A stretch of DNA of 11,841 nucleotides from Candidatus Puniceispirillum sp. (GTDB lineage: Bacteria; Pseudomonadota; Alphaproteobacteria; Puniceispirillales; Puniceispirillaceae): NCBI GenBank assembly GCA_016780525.1, contig JADHLR010000038.1:1-11841 (forward strand), given 5' to 3'. The number at the start of each line of letters is the position of its first letter. Positions within the stretch are counted from its first letter, which is position 1. The notes beneath the pieces were generated by a model, which ran no database searches, was not told the origin of the DNA, and was given only the letters and a program-made list of their open reading frames with translations. Below are positions 1 through 7,380 of the stretch, one piece after another. The position numbers and the translations under genes are program-made.

Positions 1-90
1 ATTTTTTCGTTGTGGATGCAGTCCCTTGTCGGTGTGGGTGGGTTGACCGCCAGCCTTGAACTGCGGCACAGTAGATGATCACGGTCAGGT

Positions 91-118
91 GCCACGGCAC
101 CGGCGCCACGGCACCGGC
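91..118. repeat. 14-bp perfect tandem duplication upstream of the amidohydrolase
   Basis: The unit GCCACGGCACCGGC occurs twice head to tail (91-104 and 105-118). It lies before the best-supported start of the amidohydrolase at 191, so it is probably untranslated leader or intergenic DNA. The period is not a multiple of three. No function can be read from it. Confidence 0.85.
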
Positions 119-151
119 ATCAGTGGCATCTGTGACATCAGTGGCATCAGC
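116..151. repeat. Four degenerate 9-bp tandem repeats (GRCATCWGY)
   Basis: Four consecutive 9-bp units, GGCATCAGT, GGCATCTGT, GACATCAGT and GGCATCAGC, lie directly after the 14-bp duplication. Read in the frame of the downstream gene they would encode a G-I-S-like repeat, but that extension starts from an unsupported TTG and is probably not translated. The array could equally be a slippage product or a protein-binding array; the sequence does not decide this. Confidence 0.8.
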
Positions 152-177
152 CGGGCCCATTATGTGGCCATATGGTC

Positions 178-182
178 AGGAG
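178..182 (+). promoter_or_regulatory. Ribosome binding site fixing the amidohydrolase start
   Basis: AGGAG lies 8 nt before the ATG at 191. It is the only strong Shine-Dalgarno sequence near the start and argues against the longer reading frame that opens at TTG 56. Confidence 0.75.
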
Positions 183-190
183 ATAAAACA

Positions 191-1360
191 ATGGCGGTAA
201 TTAATTCGATAGCTGATCGACAGGGTGAAATGCGGGGCTGGCGGCACCTGCTGCACCAGCATCCGGAAACCTCTTATGAAGAGATTTGGACATCAGATTT
301 TATCGCCGAAAAACTGACCTCATTTGGCATAGAGGTTCACCGTGGTATGGGCAAGACCGGCGTCGTTGGGGTGTTGCGCGGCACCGGTGATTCGGATACG
401 GCGATCGGCTTGCGGGCTGATATGGATGGCCTGCCAATGCAGGAAATGAACAGCTTTGCGCATAAATCCGAAACCCCCGGGCGTATGCATGCCTGCGGGC
501 ATGATGGCCATTGCACAATGCTGTTGGGCGCGGCGCAATATCTTGCCGAAACCCGCAATTTTGACGGTACCGTATATTTTATTTTCCAGCCTGCCGAAGA
601 AGGTGGTGGTGGCGGTGAAGCCATGATCAAGGATGGGCTTTTTGAACAGTTTCAGATGCGTACAGTTTGGGGCATGCATAACTGGCCGGGCATGGATGTC
701 GGTAAAGTTGGCGTGCATCATGGTGCCTGTATGGCAGCGGCGGATATGTTTGAAATACAACTCACAGGTGTTGGCGGCCATGCCGCGATGCCACATATGG
801 GGGTAGATCCGATTCCCTGTGGCGCGGCGCTGGTTCAATCCTTACAAACAATTGTGTCGCGCCGCGTGCCAGCCATGCAGCCAGCCGTTGTTTCAGTGAC
901 GATTTTTGAATCGGGCAGTGCGTTTAATGTCACCCCGGATGTGGTGCGCCTTGGTGGCACCGCGCGCTCATTCTGCCCTGAGATTCGCAGCCTCTTGCAA
1001 ACAGCCATTCAGGATCTGGCCGAAAACACCGCGCGCGCTTATGGCTGTGCAATTGATTTTGACTGGCGGCCGGGATATCCGCCGACGGTCAATCATGCCG
1101 ATGAAGCCAACCGTGCGGCTGCCATCGCCGGCAGCATTGTCGGGGCGGATAATATCCTGACCAACCCCGATCCATCAATGGGGGCCGAAGATTTTGCCTT
1201 TATGCTGCAGGAAAAACCCGGTGCCTATATCTGGCTGGGGGCCGGCCCGGCGAAAAAAGGCGCCATGCTGCATAATACCAAATATGATTTTAACGATGAG
1301 GTGCTGGCAACCGGGGCGAGCTACTGGGCGCGTCTTGTCGAGAGTGAACTGCCAAAATAA
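191..1360 (+). CDS. M20D-family metallo-amidohydrolase (hippurate hydrolase / N-acyl-amino-acid amidohydrolase type)
   Basis: This is a predicted cytosolic zinc hydrolase that cleaves an N-acyl-amino acid to an amino acid and a carboxylic acid. The family includes hippurate hydrolases, aminoacylases and IAA-amino acid hydrolases; the substrate here cannot be told from sequence. From ATG 191 the protein has 389 residues, the usual family length. Visible motifs are RADMDGLPM (75-83), HACGHDGH (100-107, with metal-ligand candidates C102 and H104), PAEEG (134-138, general base E136 and ligand E137), GMHN (161-164, ligand H163), the dimerisation-domain GGHAAMP (195-201) and a C-terminal LHN (ligand H361). 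All expected catalytic residues are present, so it is probably active. There is no signal peptide. The frame is open back to TTG 56, but AGGAG before ATG 191 and the low-complexity upstream repeats favour the shorter start. It is unlikely to be co-transcribed with imuA, which has its own promoter. Confidence 0.93.
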   Translation: MAVINSIADRQGEMRGWRHLLHQHPETSYEEIWTSDFIAEKLTSFGIEVHRGMGKTGVVGVLRGTGDSDTAIGLRADMDGLPMQEMNSFAHKSETPGRMHACGHDGHCTMLLGAAQYLAETRNFDGTVYFIFQPAEEGGGGGEAMIKDGLFEQFQMRTVWGMHNWPGMDVGKVGVHHGACMAAADMFEIQLTGVGGHAAMPHMGVDPIPCGAALVQSLQTIVSRRVPAMQPAVVSVTIFESGSAFNVTPDVVRLGGTARSFCPEIRSLLQTAIQDLAENTARAYGCAIDFDWRPGYPPTVNHADEANRAAAIAGSIVGADNILTNPDPSMGAEDFAFMLQEKPGAYIWLGAGPAKKGAMLHNTKYDFNDEVLATGASYWARLVESELPK

Positions 1361-1392
1361 CCCCCGTTTAACATCGTCTTCCTGCCGTCCAT

Positions 1393-1415
1393 TATAGGCC
1401 TGCCACAGGCCTGTA
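1393..1415. terminator. Inverted repeat after the amidohydrolase, possible terminator
   Basis: AGGCCTG (1396-1402) and CAGGCCT (1406-1412) form a perfect 7-bp stem with a 3-nt loop. One G-U pair and two A-T pairs extend it to 1393-1415. It lies 32 nt past the amidohydrolase stop and before the imuA promoter, where a terminator would make sense. No U-run follows, so it is not a classical intrinsic terminator; it could be a weak terminator or a 3'-end stabiliser. Confidence 0.4.
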
Positions 1416-1431
1416 TGTGCGTTCGCATGTC

Positions 1432-1460
1432 TTGACCTATGGCTTGTTTTAAACTAGAAC
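1432..1460 (+). promoter_or_regulatory. Sigma70-like promoter of the imuA-imuB-dnaE2 operon
   Basis: TTGACC (1432-1437) is a near-consensus -35 element. With a 17-nt spacer it is followed by TAGAAC (1455-1460), a moderate -10 match. The spacing is optimal and the start codon lies about 45 nt downstream. The -10 hexamer overlaps the left half of the LexA box, so repressor binding would block open-complex formation. Confidence 0.6.
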
Positions 1461-1471
1461 AAAACATGAAC
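1457..1471 (-). promoter_or_regulatory. LexA box (SOS operator), GTTC-N7-GTTC
   Basis: GAAC-N7-GAAC on the plus strand (1457-1460 and 1468-1471) is a perfect GTTC-N7-GTTC direct repeat on the minus strand, the established LexA recognition sequence of alphaproteobacteria. It lies 36 nt before imuA and overlaps the -10 element. Its place ahead of the known SOS cassette imuA-imuB-dnaE2 makes chance unlikely. It predicts repression by LexA and induction by DNA damage. Confidence 0.85.
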
Positions 1472-1506
1472 AAAAAACATGAAAACGCTGCTGGAGATAT
1501 GCTGTG

Positions 1507-2433
1507 ATGATCAATAAACAGCAGGCTTTTAGAGCTAAAAACTTTTCCAAAAACAGCTCTAACAGCCAGATTAAAAACGATTATTTGGAAAATCTGAAAA
1601 ATCAGATTGGCAGCATTGATGGGCGTGTTTCGCGGCATTTAATGCCATTGGCTGTTGCGCCTCTCGATTCGGCTTTATCTGGTGGTTTGGCCCTGGGCCG
1701 TGTGCATATGCTGTGCGGTATGATGCAGGCGCATGGTGTGGTGAGCGGTTTTGCAACAGCGCTTGTCCGGCGATTGGTGACGCATTTATCGGCGACCGGC
1801 AAGCCAGCCGGCCCTGTTGTGTGGTGTCCGGCCAGCAGTGCTGGCGGGGCTGGCATGCTATATGGTCACGGGCTGGCTGCTCTTGGCTTGGATCCGGCAG
1901 GGTTAATGATTGTTGATACACCGCATCCGGCGCGGCGGATGGCGGCGCTTGATGACATTGCGCGTACCGATGGGTTGGCCGCGGTTGTGGCTGAATATGA
2001 CGGGATGCAAAAATCATCCGATTACTGGATGCGGTTGATACGGCGTATACAGTTAGCCGCTGAAGCAAGCCGGGTCACAGTTTTTTTGCTTGGTGCGCCG
2101 CTCGCGGCAAATGGTTGTGAAACTGTGTGGCATATAGCCCCCAGCAATCACGCCAGCAATACAGCATATGCGCCGGTCAAATCTGCACAGCAATTATGGC
2201 AGCCGGCGTGGCAGGTGAGATTACAGCGGGCGCGTGGTGGCTATCCATTTCAGGGGCATATTGGCTGGGATCTGGCGTCCGGACGATTTACCGAACTGAC
2301 CGCCGTGACAGAGGCAGGGCCACCGGCATCGGCACCGGCAGAGTCACAGACGCTTTTTGGCCGGACGCCGGATCAGATATCAGCAGGCTACCAGAACCGG
2401 TTGACCCAGTCGGCGATGCGGCAGGCCTTATAA
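1507..2433 (+). CDS. imuA: ImuA, RecA-like accessory protein of translesion mutagenesis
   Basis: ImuA is the first protein of the mutasome cassette; in the family it works with ImuB and DnaE2 in damage-induced mutagenesis. From ATG 1507 it has 308 residues; a GTG at 1504 is an alternative that adds one residue. GGAG (1493-1496) is the ribosome binding site. Family features are the N-terminal helix ENLKNQIGSIDG (28-39), the RecA-core entry LDSALSGGLALGRVHMLCG (53-71) and the C-terminal RARGGYPFQG with GWDLASGRF (241-261). The position of a RecA P-loop reads GMMQAHGVVSG (71-81) and lacks the Walker A GK[ST], so ATP binding in the usual way is doubtful. The first 27 residues are rich in Lys, Asn, Ser and Gln and come from AT-rich DNA unlike the rest of the gene. 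Identification rests on the weakly conserved family pattern plus unequivocal neighbours. Confidence 0.85.
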   Translation: MINKQQAFRAKNFSKNSSNSQIKNDYLENLKNQIGSIDGRVSRHLMPLAVAPLDSALSGGLALGRVHMLCGMMQAHGVVSGFATALVRRLVTHLSATGKPAGPVVWCPASSAGGAGMLYGHGLAALGLDPAGLMIVDTPHPARRMAALDDIARTDGLAAVVAEYDGMQKSSDYWMRLIRRIQLAAEASRVTVFLLGAPLAANGCETVWHIAPSNHASNTAYAPVKSAQQLWQPAWQVRLQRARGGYPFQGHIGWDLASGRFTELTAVTEAGPPASAPAESQTLFGRTPDQISAGYQNRLTQSAMRQAL

Positions 2434-2444
2434 GGCTGTGTGAC

Positions 2445-2448
2445 GAGG
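2445..2448 (+). promoter_or_regulatory. Ribosome binding site of imuB
   Basis: GAGG in the gap after imuA lies 6 nt before ATG 2455 and only 3 nt before ATG 2452. This spacing favours 2455 as the imuB start over ATG 2452 or GTG 2440. Confidence 0.45.
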
Positions 2449-2454
2449 CGCATG

Positions 2455-4101
2455 ATGGCTGTTACATATCGTCATATTCTTTATATCTGTTTTCCCTATT
2501 TGGCGGCCGCACGCATGCATCGTCATGGTGCGACATCTGTTCATCCCATGGTTTTTGTGGAATCGGTTAAAGGAGCTGACAGGGTGGTTGCTTGCTGCCC
2601 GCTGGCACGGCGCCGGGGGCTGGGCGCTGGCATGCGGCTTGCCGATGCCCGTGCGTTATGCCCGACAGTGCACAGCTACAGCACTGATCTGGCCAGTGAT
2701 CATGCCGATTTACACAAGCTGGCTTTGTGGGCGCGGCGTTATTCCCCTTTAACCGGAGTGGATGAGCCGGCCAATGGTATCTGGATTGATGTGGCCGGTG
2801 CCGAGCATTTATTTGGTGGGGTGCGTGGTCTTATGGCGGATTGTGCGCGGCGTTTGCGTCAGTCCGGGTTGCATCTGCGGTTTGCGGCTGCACCAACCTG
2901 CGGTGCCGCATGGGCTTTGGCACATTATGCCCGTCCGGGCACACATATTTTGCCGCAGCATGATGCTATGCCGGCTGCAGCGGTGCAGCCAGTTGCCCCG
3001 CCGCGTGCCAGGATGCGTGCCAGGATGCGTGCCAGGATGCGTGCCAGTATGCGGCAAATATTAGCGCCGTTGCCGTTGGCCGCTTTGCGTATCGAGACAG
3101 ATACAGAATGCGCCTTGCAACGTGCTGGCCTACAGGCGATTGGCGATATTATGGCGATGCCACGCGCGCCGCTGGCGACGCGTTTTGGCAATGATTTATT
3201 GCGCCGGCTAGATCAGGCTTTTGGTGACGTTCAGGAAAGCTTTTGCCCACTGGCCCCGCCACAACCGATGATAGTAAGCCGCAATTTTGCCGAACCGGTG
3301 GCCGCGGCCAGCGATATTGTTGCGATGATTAGCTATTTGGCTGATGAAATGGCGCGGCTTTTATATCATACCGGCATGGCGGCGCGCCGGCTTGAGCTTG
3401 GCTGGCAGCTTGTTGATGGGGGGCGGCATTGCCATCATATTCATTTATCACGCCCCAGCCGGCAAGCCGCATTATTTCATCGTTTGCTGGCCGGGCTGAG
3501 CGACCGGATCAATCCGGAATTTGGCATCGAGACAGGCTGGATGCAGGCGCATGATTGCAGCCCGCTGGCACCGGTGGATCAGCCCTTACAGCATATGGCG
3601 ACATCTGCTGATAGCACCGCTGGTGAAAATTATGCCAGCTTGATTGATCGTCTGGTGGCCCGTCTTGGTTATGGATCGGTGGTGCATTTAAAGCCGCAGG
3701 CCAACTGGCAACCGGAAGCCGCGCAACAGACCATGTTAGCGGAACTGACCATGCCGGCGGCATCGGTGGCGGCGGCTGGCTGGCTGGCGCCAACACTTTC
3801 TACAACGGCGCCGCCACGCCCTATTCGTTTGCTGGCACATCCGCACCCGATTGATGTGGTGGCGCTGTTGCCGGATCATCCGCCAGCCCAGTTTATCTGG
3901 CAACGCCGCACGCATAAAATTATCAAAGCCAGCGGCCCGGAACGCATTGCCCCGCCCTGGTGGACAGCACCTGCCGGCAGCAAAAGCCGGGATTATTTCC
4001 GTGTTCAGGATCATCACGGTGCCTGTTTCTGGCTGTATCGTGACGGCTTGCCGGAACGCGGCGAAACAGCGGCCTGGTTTCTGCATGGGTTTTTTGCCTG
4101 A
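2455..4101 (+). CDS. imuB: ImuB, Y-family DNA polymerase-like mutasome adaptor
   Basis: ImuB is a Y-family polymerase homologue that, in characterised systems, bridges the beta clamp and DnaE2 rather than synthesising DNA. From ATG 2455 it has 548 residues. The N-terminal palm and fingers contain GIWIDVAGAEHLFGG (108-122), typical of ImuB. The position of Y-family motif I (DMDCFF in Pol IV) reads CFPYL (12-16), so both motif I acidic positions are lost. D103-E104 and D112 remain. A thumb with helix-hairpin-helix follows (about 203-245, including GLQAIGDIMAMPRAPLATRFG-like sequence), then a little-finger-like part. The C-terminal ImuB signature is complete: GPERIAPPWW (494-503), DYFRV (513-517) and the ending WFLHGFFA. 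A four-copy RARM repeat sits just before the thumb (184-199). I could not identify a clear beta-clamp motif. The stop codon overlaps the dnaE2 start. Confidence 0.93.
   Translation: MAVTYRHILYICFPYLAAARMHRHGATSVHPMVFVESVKGADRVVACCPLARRRGLGAGMRLADARALCPTVHSYSTDLASDHADLHKLALWARRYSPLTGVDEPANGIWIDVAGAEHLFGGVRGLMADCARRLRQSGLHLRFAAAPTCGAAWALAHYARPGTHILPQHDAMPAAAVQPVAPPRARMRARMRARMRASMRQILAPLPLAALRIETDTECALQRAGLQAIGDIMAMPRAPLATRFGNDLLRRLDQAFGDVQESFCPLAPPQPMIVSRNFAEPVAAASDIVAMISYLADEMARLLYHTGMAARRLELGWQLVDGGRHCHHIHLSRPSRQAALFHRLLAGLSDRINPEFGIETGWMQAHDCSPLAPVDQPLQHMATSADSTAGENYASLIDRLVARLGYGSVVHLKPQANWQPEAAQQTMLAELTMPAASVAAAGWLAPTLSTTAPPRPIRLLAHPHPIDVVALLPDHPPAQFIWQRRTHKIIKASGPERIAPPWWTAPAGSKSRDYFRVQDHHGACFWLYRDGLPERGETAAWFLHGFFA
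3004..3051 (+). repeat. 12-bp tandem repeat, four copies, in frame inside imuB
   Basis: CGTGCCAGGATG occurs three times perfectly (3004-3039), followed by a fourth copy with one change (CGTGCCAGTATG, 3040-3051). It encodes R-A-R-M three times and then R-A-S-M. The insertion lies in the linker between the palm/fingers and the thumb and adds eight or so positive charges net. Copy-number changes would keep the frame. Confidence 0.95.
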
Positions 4102-7100
4102 TGGCGGCGGCACCGCGCTATGCGGCACTTGGCTGTTATAGTAATTTCAGCTTTCTGACCGGTGCTGCGCATCCTGCGGAAATGGTGGAAACGGCGGCGA
4201 TGCTTGGCTGGCAGGCGGTTGGCATTGCTGACATAAATTCATTTGCCGGCATTGTACGGGCGCATATAGCGGCGCGGGATGCGGCTATTGGGTTGATTGT
4301 CGGGGTGCGGGTGCGGCCGGTTGACGGGCCGGATATTCTGGTTCACCCCTGCGACCGGCCAGCCTATGAAAGTCTTTCGGCATTGCTGAGCGAGGCGAAT
4401 ATGCGCGGGCAGAAGGCGGCGCCGCGGCTATATCTTGCTGATCTGTCACGTTTGCCAGCCAACACCGTTTTTGTGGTGGTGCCGCCGGTTCACCCGGACG
4501 CTGCCTATCATGCCAAACTGCAGCAGCTCAGCCAGCTTGTCACGGGCCGGCTCTGGGCCGGTGCCTGTTTATATCGGGACGGCGCCGACGAGGCGCGGCT
4601 GGCGCTGCTGGCAACCGAGGCCGCCGCCCTTGGCCTGCCTCTGGTGGCGTTGAGCAATGCGCTGTATCACCACCCGCAGCGTCGTCCTCTGGCCGATGTG
4701 CTATGTTGCATTCGGGAAAAACAGCGGCTTGATGATGCGGGCTATTTACTGTCGCGCAATGCCGAGCGCCATCTGCTGTCACCGGATGAAATGGCGCGGC
4801 GCTGGCGGCATTATCCGGACGCCCTCAAACAGGCGGCGGTGATTGCTGATCTGTGCCGGTTTTCACTTGATGATCTGTCTTATGAATATCCAGATGAGCT
4901 GGCGCCGGGGGGACGTACGGCGATGCAGGAGCTGACCTATCATACCTGGCAGGGTGCTAAAAAACGCTTTCCTGACGGTGTTGATGACCGGGTCAAAGCC
5001 TATCTTCAACATGAATTGGCGCTGATTAAAAAGTTGCAATTTGCACCATATTTCCTGACCGTTTTTGACATTGTACGATTTGCCCGTGGGCGCGGTATTT
5101 TATGTCAGGGGCGCGGTTCGGCGGCAAATTCGGCGGTATGTTACTGTTTGGGTATCACCGCTGTTGATCCATCGCGGGCGCAGCCGCTGTTTGAACGTTT
5201 TATCAGCGAGGCGCGTGGCGAGCCCCCGGATATTGATGTCGATTTTGAACATGAACGCCGCGAAGAGGTGATTCAATATATCTATACAAAATATGGGCGC
5301 CAGCGGGCCGGTCTGGCGGCAACGGTGATCACCTATCGGCGCAAAAGTGCGCTGCGCGAAGTGGCCAAGGTGTTTGGGCTGAGCCGTGATGTGCAGGCGG
5401 CGCTGGCAGGCGAGGTCTGGGGCCGCGAAAAAACCGGTTTTGATCATCAGGCTTTGCAGGCTGCCGGGCTGGATGCGAATGACCGTCGGTTGCGTCTGGT
5501 GTTGCATATTGTTGATGAATTATGCCGGTTCCCGCGTCATTTATCGCAACATGTTGGTGGCTTTGTGATTACCCGTGGGCGGCTTGATCATCTCTGTCCG
5601 ATCAGCCCGGCGGCGATGCCGGGGCGCACCGTTATTGAATGGGATAAGGATGATCTTGACGCGTTGGGGCTGCTCAAGGTTGATATTCTTGCGCTTGGCA
5701 TGCTGAGCTGTATCCGTCGTGCCTTTGATTTATTGCAGCTGCATTATCACCGGCATCTGACGCTGGCCTCGGTGCCGCCAGAAGATCTGGCAACTTATGA
5801 TATGCTGTGCAAGGGCCAGTCGGTTGGCGTGTTTCAGGTGGAATCGCGCGCCCAGATGGCGATGTTGCCGCGTCTGCAACCGCGCTGTTTTCATGATCTT
5901 GTTGTACAGGTGGCGATTGTCCGGCCCGGGCCGATTCAGGGCGATATGGTGCATCCCTATTTGCGCCGCCGCGCTGGTCTGGAACGGGTGACCTACCCAT
6001 CTGCCGAATTGCGCAATGTTCTGCAACGCACGCTTGGCGTGCCGTTATTTCAGGAACAGGCGATGCAGATTGCCATCGTCGCTGCTGGCTTTACCGGCAA
6101 TGAGGCGGATCAGCTGCGCCGCGCCATGGCGACCTTTAAAAAACATGGCGAGATCAGCCGCTTTCGCGAAAAGATGGTCACTGGCATGCAACAGCGCGGC
6201 TATGAAACCGAATTTGCCGAACGCTGTTTTCGTCAAATTGAGGGGTTTGGCACCTATGGTTTCCCGGAATCGCATGCGGCCAGCTTTGCCTTGCTGGTCT
6301 ATGTTTCGGCCTGGATTAAATGCCATTATCCGGATGTGTTCATCTGTGCCTTGCTGAATGCCCAGCCTTTGGGGTTTTACGCGCCGGCACAGCTGATTGC
6401 CGAAGCCAAACGTAGCGGCGTGCCGGTTTTGCCGGTAGATATCAACCATTCGGACTGGGATAGCCGGCTGGTTAATGCGCCCGATGCACCCGATGTGCCT
6501 GATGCATTAGGCGGGCGGTATGGCCTGCGGCTTGGTTTGCGGCTTGTCAAAGGGCTGGCCCGCGGCGAGGGGGAACGGATCGCCGCCAGCCGGGAACCGG
6601 CATTTGCGACGCTGGATGAGGTGCTGCGGCGGGCCGATGTATCGGCGCGGGCGTTACAGGCGGTTGCCGCCGCCGATGGTTGTGGCAGCCTCGGCCTCAG
6701 CCGCCGTCAGGCCTTGTGGCAAATACGCCGGCTACGGCGCCAGCGGCATGATGAATTGCCGCTATTTGCACAGACCAGCGATGACCACCATACCGCCCCC
6801 ACACCAGAATTAACCACACCCGGCCCAATCTTACCGGGCCAAATATTACTGGGTGAGGAACCACAGGTGACATTGCCTGTGGCCAGCACCGGCAGCGAAG
6901 TGGCTGAAGATTACCGCAGTCTGGGTCTGTCCTTAAAAGCCCATCCGCTGGATCTGTTGGCAGCGCCGTTGGCACGGGCCGGCTGGCAGCTCTGTCATGT
7001 CATTGGCCAGCATGGCGATGGCCGGCGGCTGCGTCTTGCCGGGCTGGTGACCATGCGCCAGCGTCCTGGCACGGCTGGCGGCACGGTGTTTCTGACCATT

Positions 7101-7346
7101 GAAGACGGGCAGGGGCAGGCGAATGTAATTGTGTGGCCGCAATTGACCATAACCTATCGTGATGCGTTGCTGCGCGCGCAAATCATCGGCCTTGTTGGGC
7201 GTGTCCAGCGGGCGCAGTCGGTGACGCATTTTATCGCTGAATCGCTATTTGATCTGAACGGGTTTTTGCGCCATCTCGACCCGGCAGCCACGTCAAAAAC
7301 ACGCCAGATGCGCCAGACGCGAATGAAAAGTCGCGACTTCCGGTAA
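4101..7346 (+). CDS. dnaE2: DnaE2 (ImuC), error-prone DNA polymerase III alpha-subunit paralogue
   Basis: DnaE2 is the catalytic polymerase of the SOS mutasome (C-family, translesion synthesis). It has 1081 residues, normal for DnaE2 and shorter than replicative DnaE. The N-terminal PHP domain (about 7-110) is degenerate: the usual His motifs read GCYSNFS (11-17) and IADIN, so metal-dependent proofreading is unlikely, as is common in this family. The polymerase core has GRGSAANSAVCY and the catalytic PDIDVDFE (376-383; acidic D379 and D381), with the third Asp, D528, in KVDILALGML. Helix-hairpin-helix elements follow, then an ELPLF motif (885-889) that resembles a beta-clamp peptide, a Pro/Thr-rich linker (about 890-935) and a C-terminal OB fold (about 976-1055, RLAGLV to NVIVWPQL). 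The ATG shares one base with the imuB stop (TGATG) and has no clear Shine-Dalgarno, so translation is probably coupled to imuB. Confidence 0.97.
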   Translation: MAAAPRYAALGCYSNFSFLTGAAHPAEMVETAAMLGWQAVGIADINSFAGIVRAHIAARDAAIGLIVGVRVRPVDGPDILVHPCDRPAYESLSALLSEANMRGQKAAPRLYLADLSRLPANTVFVVVPPVHPDAAYHAKLQQLSQLVTGRLWAGACLYRDGADEARLALLATEAAALGLPLVALSNALYHHPQRRPLADVLCCIREKQRLDDAGYLLSRNAERHLLSPDEMARRWRHYPDALKQAAVIADLCRFSLDDLSYEYPDELAPGGRTAMQELTYHTWQGAKKRFPDGVDDRVKAYLQHELALIKKLQFAPYFLTVFDIVRFARGRGILCQGRGSAANSAVCYCLGITAVDPSRAQPLFERFISEARGEPPDIDVDFEHERREEVIQYIYTKYGRQRAGLAATVITYRRKSALREVAKVFGLSRDVQAALAGEVWGREKTGFDHQALQAAGLDANDRRLRLVLHIVDELCRFPRHLSQHVGGFVITRGRLDHLCPISPAAMPGRTVIEWDKDDLDALGLLKVDILALGMLSCIRRAFDLLQLHYHRHLTLASVPPEDLATYDMLCKGQSVGVFQVESRAQMAMLPRLQPRCFHDLVVQVAIVRPGPIQGDMVHPYLRRRAGLERVTYPSAELRNVLQRTLGVPLFQEQAMQIAIVAAGFTGNEADQLRRAMATFKKHGEISRFREKMVTGMQQRGYETEFAERCFRQIEGFGTYGFPESHAASFALLVYVSAWIKCHYPDVFICALLNAQPLGFYAPAQLIAEAKRSGVPVLPVDINHSDWDSRLVNAPDAPDVPDALGGRYGLRLGLRLVKGLARGEGERIAASREPAFATLDEVLRRADVSARALQAVAAADGCGSLGLSRRQALWQIRRLRRQRHDELPLFAQTSDDHHTAPTPELTTPGPILPGQILLGEEPQVTLPVASTGSEVAEDYRSLGLSLKAHPLDLLAAPLARAGWQLCHVIGQHGDGRRLRLAGLVTMRQRPGTAGGTVFLTIEDGQGQANVIVWPQLTITYRDALLRAQIIGLVGRVQRAQSVTHFIAESLFDLNGFLRHLDPAATSKTRQMRQTRMKSRDFR
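6477..6503 (+). repeat. 9-bp degenerate tandem repeat (A/V-P-D x3) in dnaE2
   Basis: The units GCGCCCGAT, GCACCCGAT and GTGCCTGAT encode A-P-D, A-P-D and V-P-D (residues 793-801) in a loop before GGRYGLRLGLRLVKG, which starts the next conserved block. The codon drift suggests an older duplication than the one in imuB. Confidence 0.75.
6819..6848 (+). repeat. 15-bp imperfect tandem duplication (PGPIL/PGQIL) in dnaE2
   Basis: Bases 6819-6833 and 6834-6848 match at 12 of 15 positions and encode P-G-P-I-L and P-G-Q-I-L (residues 907-916). They lie in the Pro/Thr-rich linker between the polymerase core and the OB fold, where length changes should be tolerated. Confidence 0.65.
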
Positions 7347-7380
7347 TTTTAAACGCGGGTGATTTCTGGAAAACGAAATT

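Noticed and set aside
1..78. Open plus-strand frame at the left edge as the tail of an upstream gene
   Set aside because: All three plus frames are open for 46 bases or more at the edge and none shows a recognisable protein end, so no gene can be supported.
320..838. 172-codon minus-strand open frame inside the amidohydrolase
   Set aside because: It is antisense to a gene with every catalytic motif intact, and its translation is rich in His/Cys/Arg with no recognisable domain.
1421..1435. A second LexA half-site GTTC at 1421
   Set aside because: The base pattern 7 nt downstream is TTGA, not GTTC, so it does not form a box.
2127..2570. 147-codon plus-strand frame bridging the imuA-imuB junction
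   Set aside because: It overlaps the well-supported ends of both genes in another frame and shows no family motif.
3004..3051. CRISPR-like array
   Set aside because: The units are 12 bp, contiguous without spacers and in frame inside imuB.
7328..7339. 12-bp palindrome AAGTCGCGACTT at the dnaE2 3' end
   Set aside because: It has no loop, lies inside the coding sequence and is not followed by a T-run, so it is not a credible terminator; a 12-bp palindrome alone may be chance.
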